From Comamonas sp. JUb58 (GTDB lineage: Bacteria; Pseudomonadota; Gammaproteobacteria; Burkholderiales; Burkholderiaceae_C), in contig NZ_SOAL01000007.1 of assembly GCF_004364775.1 (NCBI RefSeq), forward strand, positions 62,001 to 126,000: a stretch of 64,000 nucleotides of DNA, read 5' to 3'. The number at the start of each line of letters is the position of its first letter. The first letter of the stretch is position 1. The notes below the pieces were generated by a model, which searched no databases, had not been told where the DNA came from, and worked only from the letters and a program-made list of their open reading frames with translations. The translations under genes were made by a program, and so were the position numbers. This document shows positions 43,129 through 51,096 of the stretch, one piece after another.

Positions 43129-43617
43129 TCAGCTGTCGGCCCCGTACACCTCCAGCCCAAGCTTGACCACGGTGGCGACCTGCTCGCCCACTTCGGCGCG
43201 GAACTCCTCCTCCGCCTGGGTAACGGCGCGCTCAAAGGCTTGCAGCCACAGCAGACCAGTCTCGGTAAAGCGCACGGTGCGGGCGCGGGCATCGCGCGGG
43301 TCGCGCTCACGGGTCACCAGGTTCCAGGCCTCGCACTGGTCCACCAGCTGGGCCATCGCCTGCTTGCTCATGCCGGCGCGTGCGGCCAGGTCCACCAGGC
43401 GGTCGCCGGCCAGCGACAGGTGGCGCGTGATATGGATATGGGCGGCACTGACCTGGTCGCGTTCGGCCAGGTGCGACAGCGCCAGCGGCACGGCCTCGTC
43501 CTGGGCCATCAGCTGCAGCACCCGGGCATCAAAGCGGCGCATTGCGTGGCCCAGCAGGCGGCCCATATGGGTCAGGCGCCAGCTGTCATCGGGCAAATGG
43601 GGCAGAAGAATGGGCAT
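43129..43617 (-). CDS. MarR family regulator
   Basis: A 162-residue winged-helix regulator. LTHMGRLLGHAMRRFD begins the first helix, and the DNA-binding region has DLAARAGMSKQAMAQLVDQCEAWNLVTRERDPRDARAR. It is convergent with the propeller gene and divergent from recA. An interrupted dyad, TAGTCA/TGACTA (43669-43674 and 43682-43687), 52 bases upstream of its start, is a candidate autoregulatory operator. Confidence 0.9.
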   Translation of the reverse strand: MPILLPHLPDDSWRLTHMGRLLGHAMRRFDARVLQLMAQDEAVPLALSHLAERDQVSAAHIHITRHLSLAGDRLVDLAARAGMSKQAMAQLVDQCEAWNLVTRERDPRDARARTVRFTETGLLWLQAFERAVTQAEEEFRAEVGEQVATVVKLGLEVYGADS

Positions 43618-43668
43618 GGCGAACGGGCCGGCAGGGGCTGAAAAAGGGCGAAGTCGCTATTGTGCATA

Positions 43669-43687
43669 TAGTCAATCAAACTGACTA
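43669..43687. promoter_or_regulatory. Candidate MarR operator
   Basis: An interrupted palindrome TAGTCA-N7-TGACTA lies between the MarR gene and recA, upstream of both. Its half-site length and spacing fit a MarR dimer. The assignment rests on position and symmetry only. Confidence 0.5.
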
Positions 43688-43743
43688 AAAAAATGCTTCT
43701 ATAAAATATACCCATCCCATAAACTACTGTTCAAGCATCCAGG

Positions 43744-43759
43744 CTGTATATGCAAACAG
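43744..43759 (+). promoter_or_regulatory. LexA (SOS) box upstream of recA
   Basis: CTGTATATGCAAACAG matches the CTG-N10-CAG LexA consensus of beta- and gammaproteobacteria. It lies 48 bases before the recA start codon. A TATAAAAT-like -10 sequence is at about 43700-43707. This is consistent with SOS control of recA. Confidence 0.85.
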
Positions 43760-43807
43760 CTGGATCCCCAGATCGAAGACATGACCATCAAACGCAAGGA
43801 GAAATCC

Positions 43808-44884
43808 ATGAACGCCACCGCAACCAAGCCCGAAGCCAACAGCGAAAAAGCCAAGGCGCTGGCCGCCGCACTGGCCCAGATCGAAAAGCAGTTTGGCAAG
43901 GGCACCATCATGAAGCTCGGCGAAGGCGAGGCCGTCTCGGACATCCAGGTGGTGTCGACCGGCTCGCTGGGCCTGGACATTGCGCTGGGCGTCGGTGGTC
44001 TGCCACGCGGCCGCGTCATCGAGATCTACGGTCCTGAATCCTCGGGCAAAACCACCTTGACCCTGCAGGTGATTGCCGAAATGCAAAAGCTGGGCGGCAC
44101 CTGCGCCTTTATCGATGCCGAGCACGCGCTGGACACCAGCTATGCCCAAAAGCTGGGCGTAAACCTGGGCGATATCCTGATCAGCCAGCCCGACACCGGT
44201 GAGCAGGCGCTCGAAATCGTTGACAGCCTGGTGCGCTCCGGCGCGGTGGACCTGATTGTTGTTGACTCGGTCGCGGCCCTGACCCCCAAGGCCGAAATCG
44301 AAGGCGAAATGGGTGACCAACTGCCCGGTCTGCAAGCCCGTCTGATGAGCCAGGCACTGCGCAAGCTCACCGCCACGATCAAGAAGACCAACTGCATGGT
44401 CATCTTCATCAACCAGATCCGCATGAAGATCGGCGTGATGTTCGGCAGCCCTGAAACCACCACCGGCGGTAATGCGCTGAAGTTCTACGCCTCGGTGCGC
44501 CTCGATATCCGCCGTACCGGTACCATCAAGCGCGGTGACGAGGCCATTGGTAACGAAACCAAGGTCAAGGTGGTCAAGAACAAGGTATCGCCTCCGTTCA
44601 AGACGGCCGAGTTCGACATTCTGTTTGGCGAAGGCATCTCGCGCGAAGGCGAAATCCTGGACATGGGCGTCAATGCCCGCATCATCGAGAAAAGCGGTGC
44701 CTGGTACGCCTACAACGGCGAGAAGATCGGCCAGGGCCGTGACAACTCGCGTGAGTTCCTGCGTGAGAACCCCGACCTCGCCATCGAGATCGAGAACAAG
44801 GTGCGCGAGAGCCTGAACATCAGCCTGCGCCCTGCGGAAGACGGCGTGGTGGACGGCCCGGCCGCCACCGGCACCGAAGGCTGA
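43808..44884 (+). CDS. recA: RecA recombinase
   Basis: A 358-residue DNA recombinase that forms a filament on single-stranded DNA, drives strand exchange and triggers LexA self-cleavage. Walker A is GPESSGKTT (residues 75-83), Walker [11 protein letters not shown], and the L2 loop follows [20 protein letters not shown]. Length and sequence are those of a normal betaproteobacterial RecA. The start chosen has AAGGAG upstream; an earlier in-frame ATG at 43781 lacks one. A LexA box sits upstream and recX downstream. Confidence 0.98.
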   Translation: MNATATKPEANSEKAKALAAALAQIEKQFGKGTIMKLGEGEAVSDIQVVSTGSLGLDIALGVGGLPRGRVIEIYGPESSGKTTLTLQVIAEMQKLGGTCAFIDAEHALDTSYAQKLGVNLGDILISQPDTGEQALEIVDSLVRSGAVDLIVVDSVAALTPKAEIEGEMGDQLPGLQARLMSQALRKLTATIKKTNCMVIFINQIRMKIGVMFGSPETTTGGNALKFYASVRLDIRRTGTIKRGDEAIGNETKVKVVKNKVSPPFKTAEFDILFGEGISREGEILDMGVNARIIEKSGAWYAYNGEKIGQGRDNSREFLRENPDLAIEIENKVRESLNISLRPAEDGVVDGPAATGTEG

Positions 44885-44910
44885 TCGCTGCTGAAGTCTG
44901 AACGCTGAGA

Positions 44911-44953
44911 TAGCTGCTTGTGCACAGATGCTGTGCGCAAGCAGCTATTTGTT
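44911..44953 (+). terminator. Strong recA-recX intercistronic hairpin
   Basis: Seventeen-base arms (44911-44927 and 44931-44947), with one G-U type mismatch and a 3-base loop, are followed by TTTGTTTTAT. It should stop most transcription between recA and recX while allowing limited readthrough. The arm sequence TAGCTGCTTG also belongs to the AGCTAT repeat type found elsewhere in the window. Confidence 0.85.
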
Positions 44954-44971
44954 TTATAGCAATGAGGACGC

Positions 44972-45421
44972 ATGTCTTTTAGCAAACTCTCCCTCAAAGG
45001 CCGTGCGCTGCGCTACCTGGCGCAGCGCGAGCATTCGCGCGCTGAGCTGCAGGGCAAGCTTGGCCCCCATGTGGAAGAGGGCGAGGACCTGGCAGCCATC
45101 CTTGACGAGCTCGAAGCCAAGGGCTTTCTGAGTGCCGAGCGCTTTGTCGACAGCGTCATCCACACCAAGGCCGCCCGCTACGGTGCCAACCGCGTGCTGC
45201 AGGAGCTGCGCCACAAGGGCGTGGATGCCGAGCTGATCGCAGATGCCCGCGAGCGCCTGCGCAGCACCGAGCTGCAGCGCGCCCGCGAGGTCTGGCAACG
45301 CCGTTTTGGCAGCCCGCCGGACAGCCCGCAAGAGCGCGCCAGGCAGATGCGCTTTCTGGCCAGCCGGGGTTTTGGCGGTGATGTGGTGCGCAAGGTGCTG
45401 CGGGGCGGGGACGAGGATTAG
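44972..45421 (+). CDS. recX: RecX regulatory protein
   Basis: A 149-residue inhibitor of RecA filaments. The family pattern is clear: [23 protein letters not shown], then [42 protein letters not shown] (described in pieces), with the C-terminal three-helix repeats continuing. GAGG precedes the ATG. It sits 87 bases after recA behind a strong terminator, so its level should be low and tied to recA readthrough. Confidence 0.95.
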   Translation: MSFSKLSLKGRALRYLAQREHSRAELQGKLGPHVEEGEDLAAILDELEAKGFLSAERFVDSVIHTKAARYGANRVLQELRHKGVDAELIADARERLRSTELQRAREVWQRRFGSPPDSPQERARQMRFLASRGFGGDVVRKVLRGGDED

Positions 45422-45477
45422 CGCCTGCAAAGCCCTGGCCCCGCCGCTTGGGCAAGGCCTGGGCGACAATGGCGGCC

Positions 45478-45720
45478 ATGAGTACCGCTGAACAGCCCAA
45501 CAACCCCCTCCATGGCCTGACCCTGGAGAGCATTTTGAACGAGCTGGTCGCGTACTTTGGCTGGGAAGAGCTGGGCGAGCGCATACCGATACGCTGCTTT
45601 TTCCTGGACCCGAGCATCGGCTCCAGCCTGCGTTTTTTGCGCAAAACGCCCTGGGCGCGCGAGAAGGTCGAGGGTCTCTACCTGTTCATGCTGCGCGAGA
45701 AACGGCGCAACGGCGGCTGA
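45478..45720 (+). CDS. VF530 family DNA-binding protein
   Basis: An 80-residue protein matching the VF530 family. The core is [34 protein letters not shown], and [23 protein letters not shown]530 proteins are small, basic, helical and predicted to bind DNA; no enzyme activity is known. Three ATGs are near (45448, 45469, 45478); the last was chosen because the conserved region begins just after. Confidence 0.85.
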   Translation: MSTAEQPNNPLHGLTLESILNELVAYFGWEELGERIPIRCFFLDPSIGSSLRFLRKTPWAREKVEGLYLFMLREKRRNGG

Positions 45721-45835
45721 ACCGCATGCGCCCGCTGCGGCGCCATTGTCACGGCTGTGCAGCGCTGTCCTACCCGCAGCTGTGCTGCTAGAAGCTAGTC
45801 TAGACGTCTGTTTCGCTTGACGCAGGAGACCGACG

Positions 45836-46315
45836 ATGACCGCGAAAAATACCGTATGCCTCTGGTACCAGGGCGATGCGCTGGATGCCGCGCAGTTTTA
45901 TGCCCAGACCTTCCCCGATAGCTCGGTAGGCGCCGTGCACCGCGCGCCGGGCGACTACCCCGATGGCAAGCAGGGCGATGTGCTGGTGGTGGCATTCAAT
46001 GTGGCCGGCATTGCCTGCATTGGGCTCAACGGCGGGCCGCATTTTCAGCACAACGAATCTTTTTCCTTCCAGATCGCTACCGATGACCAGGCCGAGACCG
46101 ACCGCCTCTGGAACGCCATCGTCGGCCATGGTGGGCAGGAAAGTGCCTGTGGCTGGTGCAAGGACCGCTGGGGCATCTCCTGGCAGATCACCCCGCGCAT
46201 GCTGACCGCTGCCATGTCCGACCCCGACCACGCTGCGGCCAAGCGCGTGTTCGAGGCGATGATGGGCATGACAAAGATCGATATCGCCACGCTGGAAGCG
46301 GCGCGCAAGGGCTGA
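45836..46315 (+). CDS. VOC family protein (PhnB-like)
   Basis: A 159-residue VOC protein of the 3-demethylubiquinone-methyltransferase-like/PhnB-type group. It opens NTVCLWYQGDALDAAQFYAQTFPDSSVG (in part) and contains GGQESACGWCKDRWGISWQITP, the hallmark of this subgroup. No catalytic function is proven for these proteins. GGAG lies before the ATG. It is convergent with the YddG-like gene 22 bases away. Confidence 0.88.
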   Translation: MTAKNTVCLWYQGDALDAAQFYAQTFPDSSVGAVHRAPGDYPDGKQGDVLVVAFNVAGIACIGLNGGPHFQHNESFSFQIATDDQAETDRLWNAIVGHGGQESACGWCKDRWGISWQITPRMLTAAMSDPDHAAAKRVFEAMMGMTKIDIATLEAARKG

Positions 46316-46336
46316 ACGCTTCAGCCCTGCGTCGTT

Positions 46337-47257
46337 TTATTTGCTGCGGGTACACCACCAGCAGATCAGCGAGCCGGCCGTCACCAGCGCCACCCCTTGC
46401 CAAAAGCTCCAGGATGGCTGCACCTGCAGCCAGACCGTGCCGACCAGCGCGGACAGCACGGGGGTGAAGTAGGAACCCACGGCCATCACCGTCAGGTTGC
46501 CGGCGCGCAGGCCATGGTCCCAGCAGCTATAGCCCAGGGCGGTGAGGCCGCTGAGCATGCACAGCTGCACGATGGCCGCCCAGGACAGGTGCAGCGCAGG
46601 CTCATTGCTGAGCGCGTACTTGACCCAGAGCACGGCGCCCACGGCCCAGAGAAAGGCCGGCAGCGCATTGGCGCCATGGGCATAGCGCTTGGCAATGACC
46701 GAATAGCAAGGCCAGAGCCAGGCGGCCGAGAACGCCAGGCCATAGGCGAGCGGGTTGCTTTGCACATTGGCCCAGAGGCTGGCGATGGACAGCGCGCTGT
46801 CCCCCTTGAGCACCAGCACAATGCCGGCCATGGCCAGCAAGACGCCCGGTACCAGGCCGGCGCGAAAGCGCTGCAGCCCCAAGGCGGTCGCCAGCACAAT
46901 CGTCAGGCTGGGCCAGAGGTAGTTGATCATCCCCAGCTCCAGGGTCTGGCTGCGGTTGCTGGCAAAGCCCAGCGACAGCGACAGCGCGATCTCATAGAGC
47001 ACAAACAGCAGGCCGCAGCCCCAGAGGTAGGCCGGGTGCATGGCGCGCAACTGGGCCAGGCGCGGCCGGCCAAAACGCAGGGTGACCAGCAAGGCCCCTA
47101 AGCTAAACACCGCCGCCGCGCCGCCAATGGGGCCCAGGTGCTCGGCCACGCTGCGGAACAGGCCCACCGAGGTGGACCAGCACAGCACGGCCGACAGGCC
47201 AATCAGGGTGGCGCGTTGCGAAGGGGCCTGGGGAGCGGGGATGGGAGAGGAAGACAT
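46337..47257 (-). CDS. yddG: YddG-like aromatic amino acid exporter (copy 1)
   Basis: A 306-residue DMT transporter with ten helices. The sequence follows E. coli YddG closely: QRATLIGLSAVLCWSTSVGLFR at the start, LGPIGGAAAVFSL, GMINYLWPSLTIV and TVMAVGSYFTPVLSALVG, ending WSFWQGVALVTAGSLICWW. YddG exports aromatic amino acids. A second copy lies at 47691-48629. The two genes are nearly identical over long stretches, indicating tandem duplication. Confidence 0.9.
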   Translation of the reverse strand: MSSSPIPAPQAPSQRATLIGLSAVLCWSTSVGLFRSVAEHLGPIGGAAAVFSLGALLVTLRFGRPRLAQLRAMHPAYLWGCGLLFVLYEIALSLSLGFASNRSQTLELGMINYLWPSLTIVLATALGLQRFRAGLVPGVLLAMAGIVLVLKGDSALSIASLWANVQSNPLAYGLAFSAAWLWPCYSVIAKRYAHGANALPAFLWAVGAVLWVKYALSNEPALHLSWAAIVQLCMLSGLTALGYSCWDHGLRAGNLTVMAVGSYFTPVLSALVGTVWLQVQPSWSFWQGVALVTAGSLICWWCTRSK

Positions 47258-47412
47258 GGACGCGGACGGGTGCAGAGACAGGTGCGGAAGGCGCCTTGCA
47301 TCCTAGCCGGAAAAGCGCAGCCCTGCAGGCAGACGGCCAGCGCGCCGCAGCCACACCTGGCGGCCAGGCTGGCTGGCGCGGTATGGCTGGCGAGAAATGA
47401 CGGGATCAGGGC

Positions 47413-47562
47413 TTAGGCAATATGGCTGCCAAAGACCAGGGCGGCAGCGATGGTCGCCACCACGGTCAGCACGGCAAATGCGATCAGGCCGCGCAGCTCC
47501 AGGCGCTTTTCGGCCTCTTGCTCGGCGGTGGTGGGGATATGGTTGGGGCGGGTGTAGTCCAT
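47413..47562 (-). CDS. 49-residue single-span membrane protein
   Basis: An unlisted short gene between the two yddG copies. It begins MDYTRPNHIPTTAEQEAEK and has one membrane helix (LIAFAVLTVVATIAAALVFG) before ending SHIA. Its N-terminus matches that of the TsdA-like cytochrome c at 57909-59039 (MDYQRPNHVETPEEQ), so the MDYxRPNH motif is shared. No strong ribosome site is visible upstream. I infer a real gene from this shared motif and from the ordinary membrane-helix composition. Function is unknown. Confidence 0.7.
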   Translation of the reverse strand: MDYTRPNHIPTTAEQEAEKRLELRGLIAFAVLTVVATIAAALVFGSHIA

Positions 47563-47690
47563 GGGCAACTCGGAAAAAACGCGGGCAACCTGCCCACTAT
47601 AGTGCGGCGCGCGCTTTTGGCCAGGGCGCGCCGCCTAGGTGTTTGTATGTGTATACAAGGGCTGGCGATGCCGCCCTGCGTAAGCAGCTC

Positions 47691-48629
47691 TTAGCCCGCC
47701 AGCTTTTTGCCGTCTGCCGGCCCTGGGCTGCGGGTGGTCCACCAGCAGACCAGCGAGCCCAGCGTGACCAGCAGCACGCCTTGCCAAAAGCTCCAGGACG
47801 GCTGCACCTGCAGCCAGAGCGTGCCGACCAGCGCCGACAGCACGGGGGTGAAGTAGGAGCCCACGGCCATCACCGTGAGGTTGCCGGCGCGCAGGCCATG
47901 GTCCCAGCAGCTGTAGCCCAAAGCAGTAAGGCCGCTGAGCAGGCCCAGCTGCAGCAACGCTGGCAGGGTAAAACGCAGCGGTGGCTCAGGGCTGAGCGCG
48001 TACTTGATCCAGAGCACAGCGGCCACCGCCCAGAGAAAAGCCGGCAGCGCATTGGCGCCCTGGGTGTAGCGCTTGGACACCACCGAGTAGCAGGGCCAGA
48101 GGCAGGCCGCGCACAGCGCCAGCGCATAGGCCAGCGGGTTGCTTTGCACATTGGCCCAGAGGCTGGCCAGGGACAGCGCATTGTCGCCCTTGACCACCAG
48201 CACAATGCCCGCTATCGACAGCAGCACCCCCGGCACCAGGCCGGCGCGAAAGCGCTGCAGGCCCAGCACCGTGGCCATCACCAGGGTCAGGCTGGGCCAG
48301 AGGTAGTTGATCATGCCCAGCTCCAGGGTCTGGCCCCGGTGGCTGGCCCAGCCCATCGACAGCGAAAACGCGATCTCGTTGAGCACAAACAGCAGGCCGC
48401 AGCCCAGCAGATAGGCCGGGTGCATGGCCTTGAGCTGTGCGGCGCGCGGCAGGCCAAAGCGCCAGGTGACGAGAAAGGCGCTGAGCGAGAACACACAGGC
48501 GGCCCCGCCTATCGCCCCCAGGTGCTCCGCAACACTGCGGAATAGGCTCACCAGTACAGACCAGCAGAGCACGGCAGAAAGCCCAATCAGCGTGGCGCGC
48601 TGGCTGGGCACAAGAGGAGGGGTGGACAT
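47691..48629 (-). CDS. yddG: YddG-like aromatic amino acid exporter (copy 2)
   Basis: A 312-residue paralogue of the gene at 46337. The same landmarks occur: SQRATLIGLSAVLCWSVLVSLFRS, GAIGGAACVFSLSAFLVT, GMINYLWPSLTLVMATVLGLQ and TVMAVGSYFTPVLSALVG. It diverges mainly in the final 15 residues (TTRSPGPADGKKLAG). The start at 48629 was chosen because it aligns with the first copy; a longer frame begins at 48665. It is in the same orientation as copy 1, with the 49-residue gene between them. Confidence 0.9.
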   Translation of the reverse strand: MSTPPLVPSQRATLIGLSAVLCWSVLVSLFRSVAEHLGAIGGAACVFSLSAFLVTWRFGLPRAAQLKAMHPAYLLGCGLLFVLNEIAFSLSMGWASHRGQTLELGMINYLWPSLTLVMATVLGLQRFRAGLVPGVLLSIAGIVLVVKGDNALSLASLWANVQSNPLAYALALCAACLWPCYSVVSKRYTQGANALPAFLWAVAAVLWIKYALSPEPPLRFTLPALLQLGLLSGLTALGYSCWDHGLRAGNLTVMAVGSYFTPVLSALVGTLWLQVQPSWSFWQGVLLVTLGSLVCWWTTRSPGPADGKKLAG

Positions 48630-48795
48630 GGGAGGAAGGGGGATGCAGACGAGGGCGGCTCGCATCCTAGCGGCTATTGCTCAGCCTTGATCGGCCTAAG
48701 GGCTTGGCACTGCAAAACACTCGGATATGGCGCCAGTGGCGGCTTTGCAGCGGCCCGGCTTTCAGCTGCCTGGCCGGCGCATTTACCCGGGTTGA

Positions 48796-49752
48796 TCAGT
48801 AACCGCGCACCCGGTCAAAGCAGTTGTCCAGCGCCTGGCCGGCCTGCCACTGCGCCATCGACAAGGCCACCTGGCGCGCCTTGGCGCGGCGGCTGGCGCT
48901 GGCGGCGATGTGGGGTGTGAGGATGATGCGCGGATGCGTCCACAGCGGCGAATCGGCTGGCAAGGGTTCGGGCTCGGTGACATCCAGCAGCGCGCCGGCC
49001 AGCTGGCCGCTGTCCAGTGCGGTCACCAGATCGGCGCTGTTGAGCTGGGTGCCCCGGCCGGCATTGACCAGCTGGGCGCCGGTGGGCAACTGGGCAAACA
49101 GCGCGGCATTGAGGATGCCCCGGGTTGCCGGCGTATCGGGCAGCAGGCAGATGAGCACCTGGCTGCTGCGCAAGAACTCGCTCAGCTCATCCTGGCCGCA
49201 GTAGCTGGTCACGCCCTCGATCTGCTTGCGTGTTTGCGACCAGCCTTGCACCGGGTAGCCGACGGCGCGCAGCATCTGCGCGGCAGCAGCGCCCAGGGTG
49301 CCCAGGCCCAGAATGCCCACGCGCAGCTCGCTGGCCACATAGGGCGGGTTGAACTCGATCCACTGCTGCTGGCGGTGCTGGGCCAGTGCGCGCGGCATGT
49401 TTTTCTGCAGCATCAAGGTGGCCATCAGGCAGAACTCGGCCATGCGCTGCTGCGATTCGCCCGTCACCATGCGCACGATGGGCAAGTTGGCTGGCAGGTC
49501 GCGGTCGGCCAGGATGTGGTCCACGCCGGCGGCCGAGCTGAAGATGGCCTTGAGCTGCGGAAAACGGGCCAGCGCACCGGTATCAGGCTCCCAGACCATC
49601 GCAAAATCCACTAGACTGAGATCGGCAGGTGGCGTGTTCCAGTCATGCACCACCACATGGGGCGCAAATTCGGCAAACAGCGCCGTCCATTCCGGAATGG
49701 CGGCGCTGCCGCCGCTTTTGATGATGAGGTGCAGGGGAGTGCTGGAAGCCAT
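48796..49752 (-). CDS. D-2-hydroxyacid dehydrogenase
   Basis: A 318-residue NAD(P)-dependent reductase of the GhrA/SerA superfamily. The dinucleotide motif is GILGLGTLGAAAAQML, the catalytic arginine lies in NAGRGTQLN, glutamate in DVTEPEPLPADSPLW and histidine in TPHIAA. It probably reduces a 2-oxoacid such as glyoxylate or hydroxypyruvate. The start is the ATG at 49752; a longer frame upstream runs into the repeat element. It is followed by nothing in the same operon. Confidence 0.88.
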   Translation of the reverse strand: MASSTPLHLIIKSGGSAAIPEWTALFAEFAPHVVVHDWNTPPADLSLVDFAMVWEPDTGALARFPQLKAIFSSAAGVDHILADRDLPANLPIVRMVTGESQQRMAEFCLMATLMLQKNMPRALAQHRQQQWIEFNPPYVASELRVGILGLGTLGAAAAQMLRAVGYPVQGWSQTRKQIEGVTSYCGQDELSEFLRSSQVLICLLPDTPATRGILNAALFAQLPTGAQLVNAGRGTQLNSADLVTALDSGQLAGALLDVTEPEPLPADSPLWTHPRIILTPHIAASASRRAKARQVALSMAQWQAGQALDNCFDRVRGY

Positions 49753-49805
49753 GGCGTGGGAGGCGTTGAAGTGCGAAAAGGCGGAAGCGGACAGGGCCGG
49801 GCTTA

Positions 49806-50050
49806 GAACGTGTTTGCGATCTCTACGCAGCCGCGTTGGAGTGCAATCGGGATGAGTTCGAAGGGCTGGTTCGCAGCTTGCACCGGGGTGCAAGCAAGAG
49901 CCAGCGCGAAGAAATCGCCCGATTTCACTCCAACCCTTCGGGACAGTGGCTTTGCGGGCGGTCTGCGGCGTTGCAGCGCTTTGCGCACTGCGCCTTGCAT
50001 CCCATCCCGCAAAGACACTGTCGCGGCGCGAGGAGATCGTAAACACGTTC
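49806..50050. mobile_element. 245-bp MITE-like inverted-repeat element
   Basis: A non-coding element bounded by an 18-base inverted repeat, GAACGTGTTTGCGATCTC at 49806-49823 and its near-exact complement at 50033-50050 (one mismatch). Inside are two longer dyads: 49835-49851 with 49918-49934, and 49942-49958 with 50006-50022, each 17 bases with one mismatch. A perfect 20-base hairpin lies at 49876-49895. It is flanked on both sides by TTA (49803-49805 and 50051-50053), consistent with a 3-base target duplication. It has no transposase. Confidence 0.75.
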
Positions 50051-50896
50051 TTACATCGAGCGGGTGCGGTCCCCGGTGGAGATCGCATGCATCGGGTGGC
50101 GCAAGGTCGGGTCAAAGGGGTTGATCTGCGCGCTCAAGGTCTTGGCTTCGCGCAGCAGCATGTCGCGCACGATGGGCAAGCGCTCGTCGCTCAGGCGCGC
50201 GGTGTGGGTGCCAATGGACAGCGCAGCCACCACTTGGCCATTGCGGTCAAACACCGGCACGGCCAGGCCGGCCATGCCTTCGAGCAGGCCAGAGTTCTTG
50301 GCGGTGTAGCCCTGGCGATGCGCCTTGTCGATCTCGGTGCGCATGTAGACCTCGTCATAGACGTTGTAGTGCTGCATGCGCGGCAGGTTGAAGCGCAGCA
50401 CTTCTTCGCGCTCGGCCTCGGGCAGGTTGGCCAGGATGACCAGCGAGCCCTGGCCCACGCCCAGCGCCACACGCCCGCCGATATCGCCGGTAAAGGTGCG
50501 GATGGGGAACTGGCCTTCGATGCGGTCCAGGCAGACCGCGTCAAAGCCCGAGCGCACCATCAGGATCACCGTGTCATTGAGGCTGGCGCAGAGGCGCAGC
50601 AGCACCGGGCGCGCCAGGCTACGCAGGTCGCTCACCGCACCGGCCTGGGCGGCCAGCGAGAACAGATCCAGGCTCAGCCGGTAGAGCTTGTGCACCTGGT
50701 CCTGCTCCACCATGCCCTCCTGGATCAGGCCCTGCAGCAGGCGGTGGGTGGTGGCCTGGGTCAGACCGATTTCCTTGGCCAGATGGGTCACGCGCACGCC
50801 TTCGGTCTGGTGCGCGGCCAGCGCGCGCATCACCAAAAAGCTGCGGTGCAGGGTGCCGCGCTGGTGGCTGTTGTCCTCAGAGGTGTCTGTGCTCAT
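50051..50896 (-). CDS. IclR family regulator
   Basis: A 281-residue regulator. The N-terminal winged helix includes TLHRSFLVMRALA, LAKEIGLTQATTHRLLQGLI; the ligand-binding GAF-like domain follows with ARPVLLRLCASLNDTVILMVRS and GMAGLAVPVFDRNGQVVAALSIGTHTARL. It is divergent from the ABC transporter operon at 51097. The last codon TAA is the complement of the TTA abutting the MITE-like element. Confidence 0.92.
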   Translation of the reverse strand: MSTDTSEDNSHQRGTLHRSFLVMRALAAHQTEGVRVTHLAKEIGLTQATTHRLLQGLIQEGMVEQDQVHKLYRLSLDLFSLAAQAGAVSDLRSLARPVLLRLCASLNDTVILMVRSGFDAVCLDRIEGQFPIRTFTGDIGGRVALGVGQGSLVILANLPEAEREEVLRFNLPRMQHYNVYDEVYMRTEIDKAHRQGYTAKNSGLLEGMAGLAVPVFDRNGQVVAALSIGTHTARLSDERLPIVRDMLLREAKTLSAQINPFDPTLRHPMHAISTGDRTRSM

Positions 50897-50904
50897 GGTT
50901 TTCC

Positions 50905-50953
50905 GGAATAAATTTTCAGCGTCTCTGATTTTTATTCCATTTATCGGAATAAA
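50905..50953. promoter_or_regulatory. Repeated GGAATAAA half-sites between iclR and the ABC operon
   Basis: GGAATAAAT occurs at 50905-50913, and a symmetrical pair TTTATTCC/GGAATAAA with a 7-base spacer occurs at 50931-50938/50946-50953. This is a plausible IclR-family operator in the divergent promoter, overlapping the likely start of iclR transcription. Confidence 0.6.
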
Positions 50954-51096
50954 TCAAATTTATCTTCCATTATCAGTGTTTACACCGTGTGTGGATTCAA
51001 ACCACATTCCGAAAATAGACAAATAGTTGCAAATGTCGTTCATCCCAGCGATATGGCTGACGGGCCCCGCAACCACGTGCCACCGAGGTGATTTCC

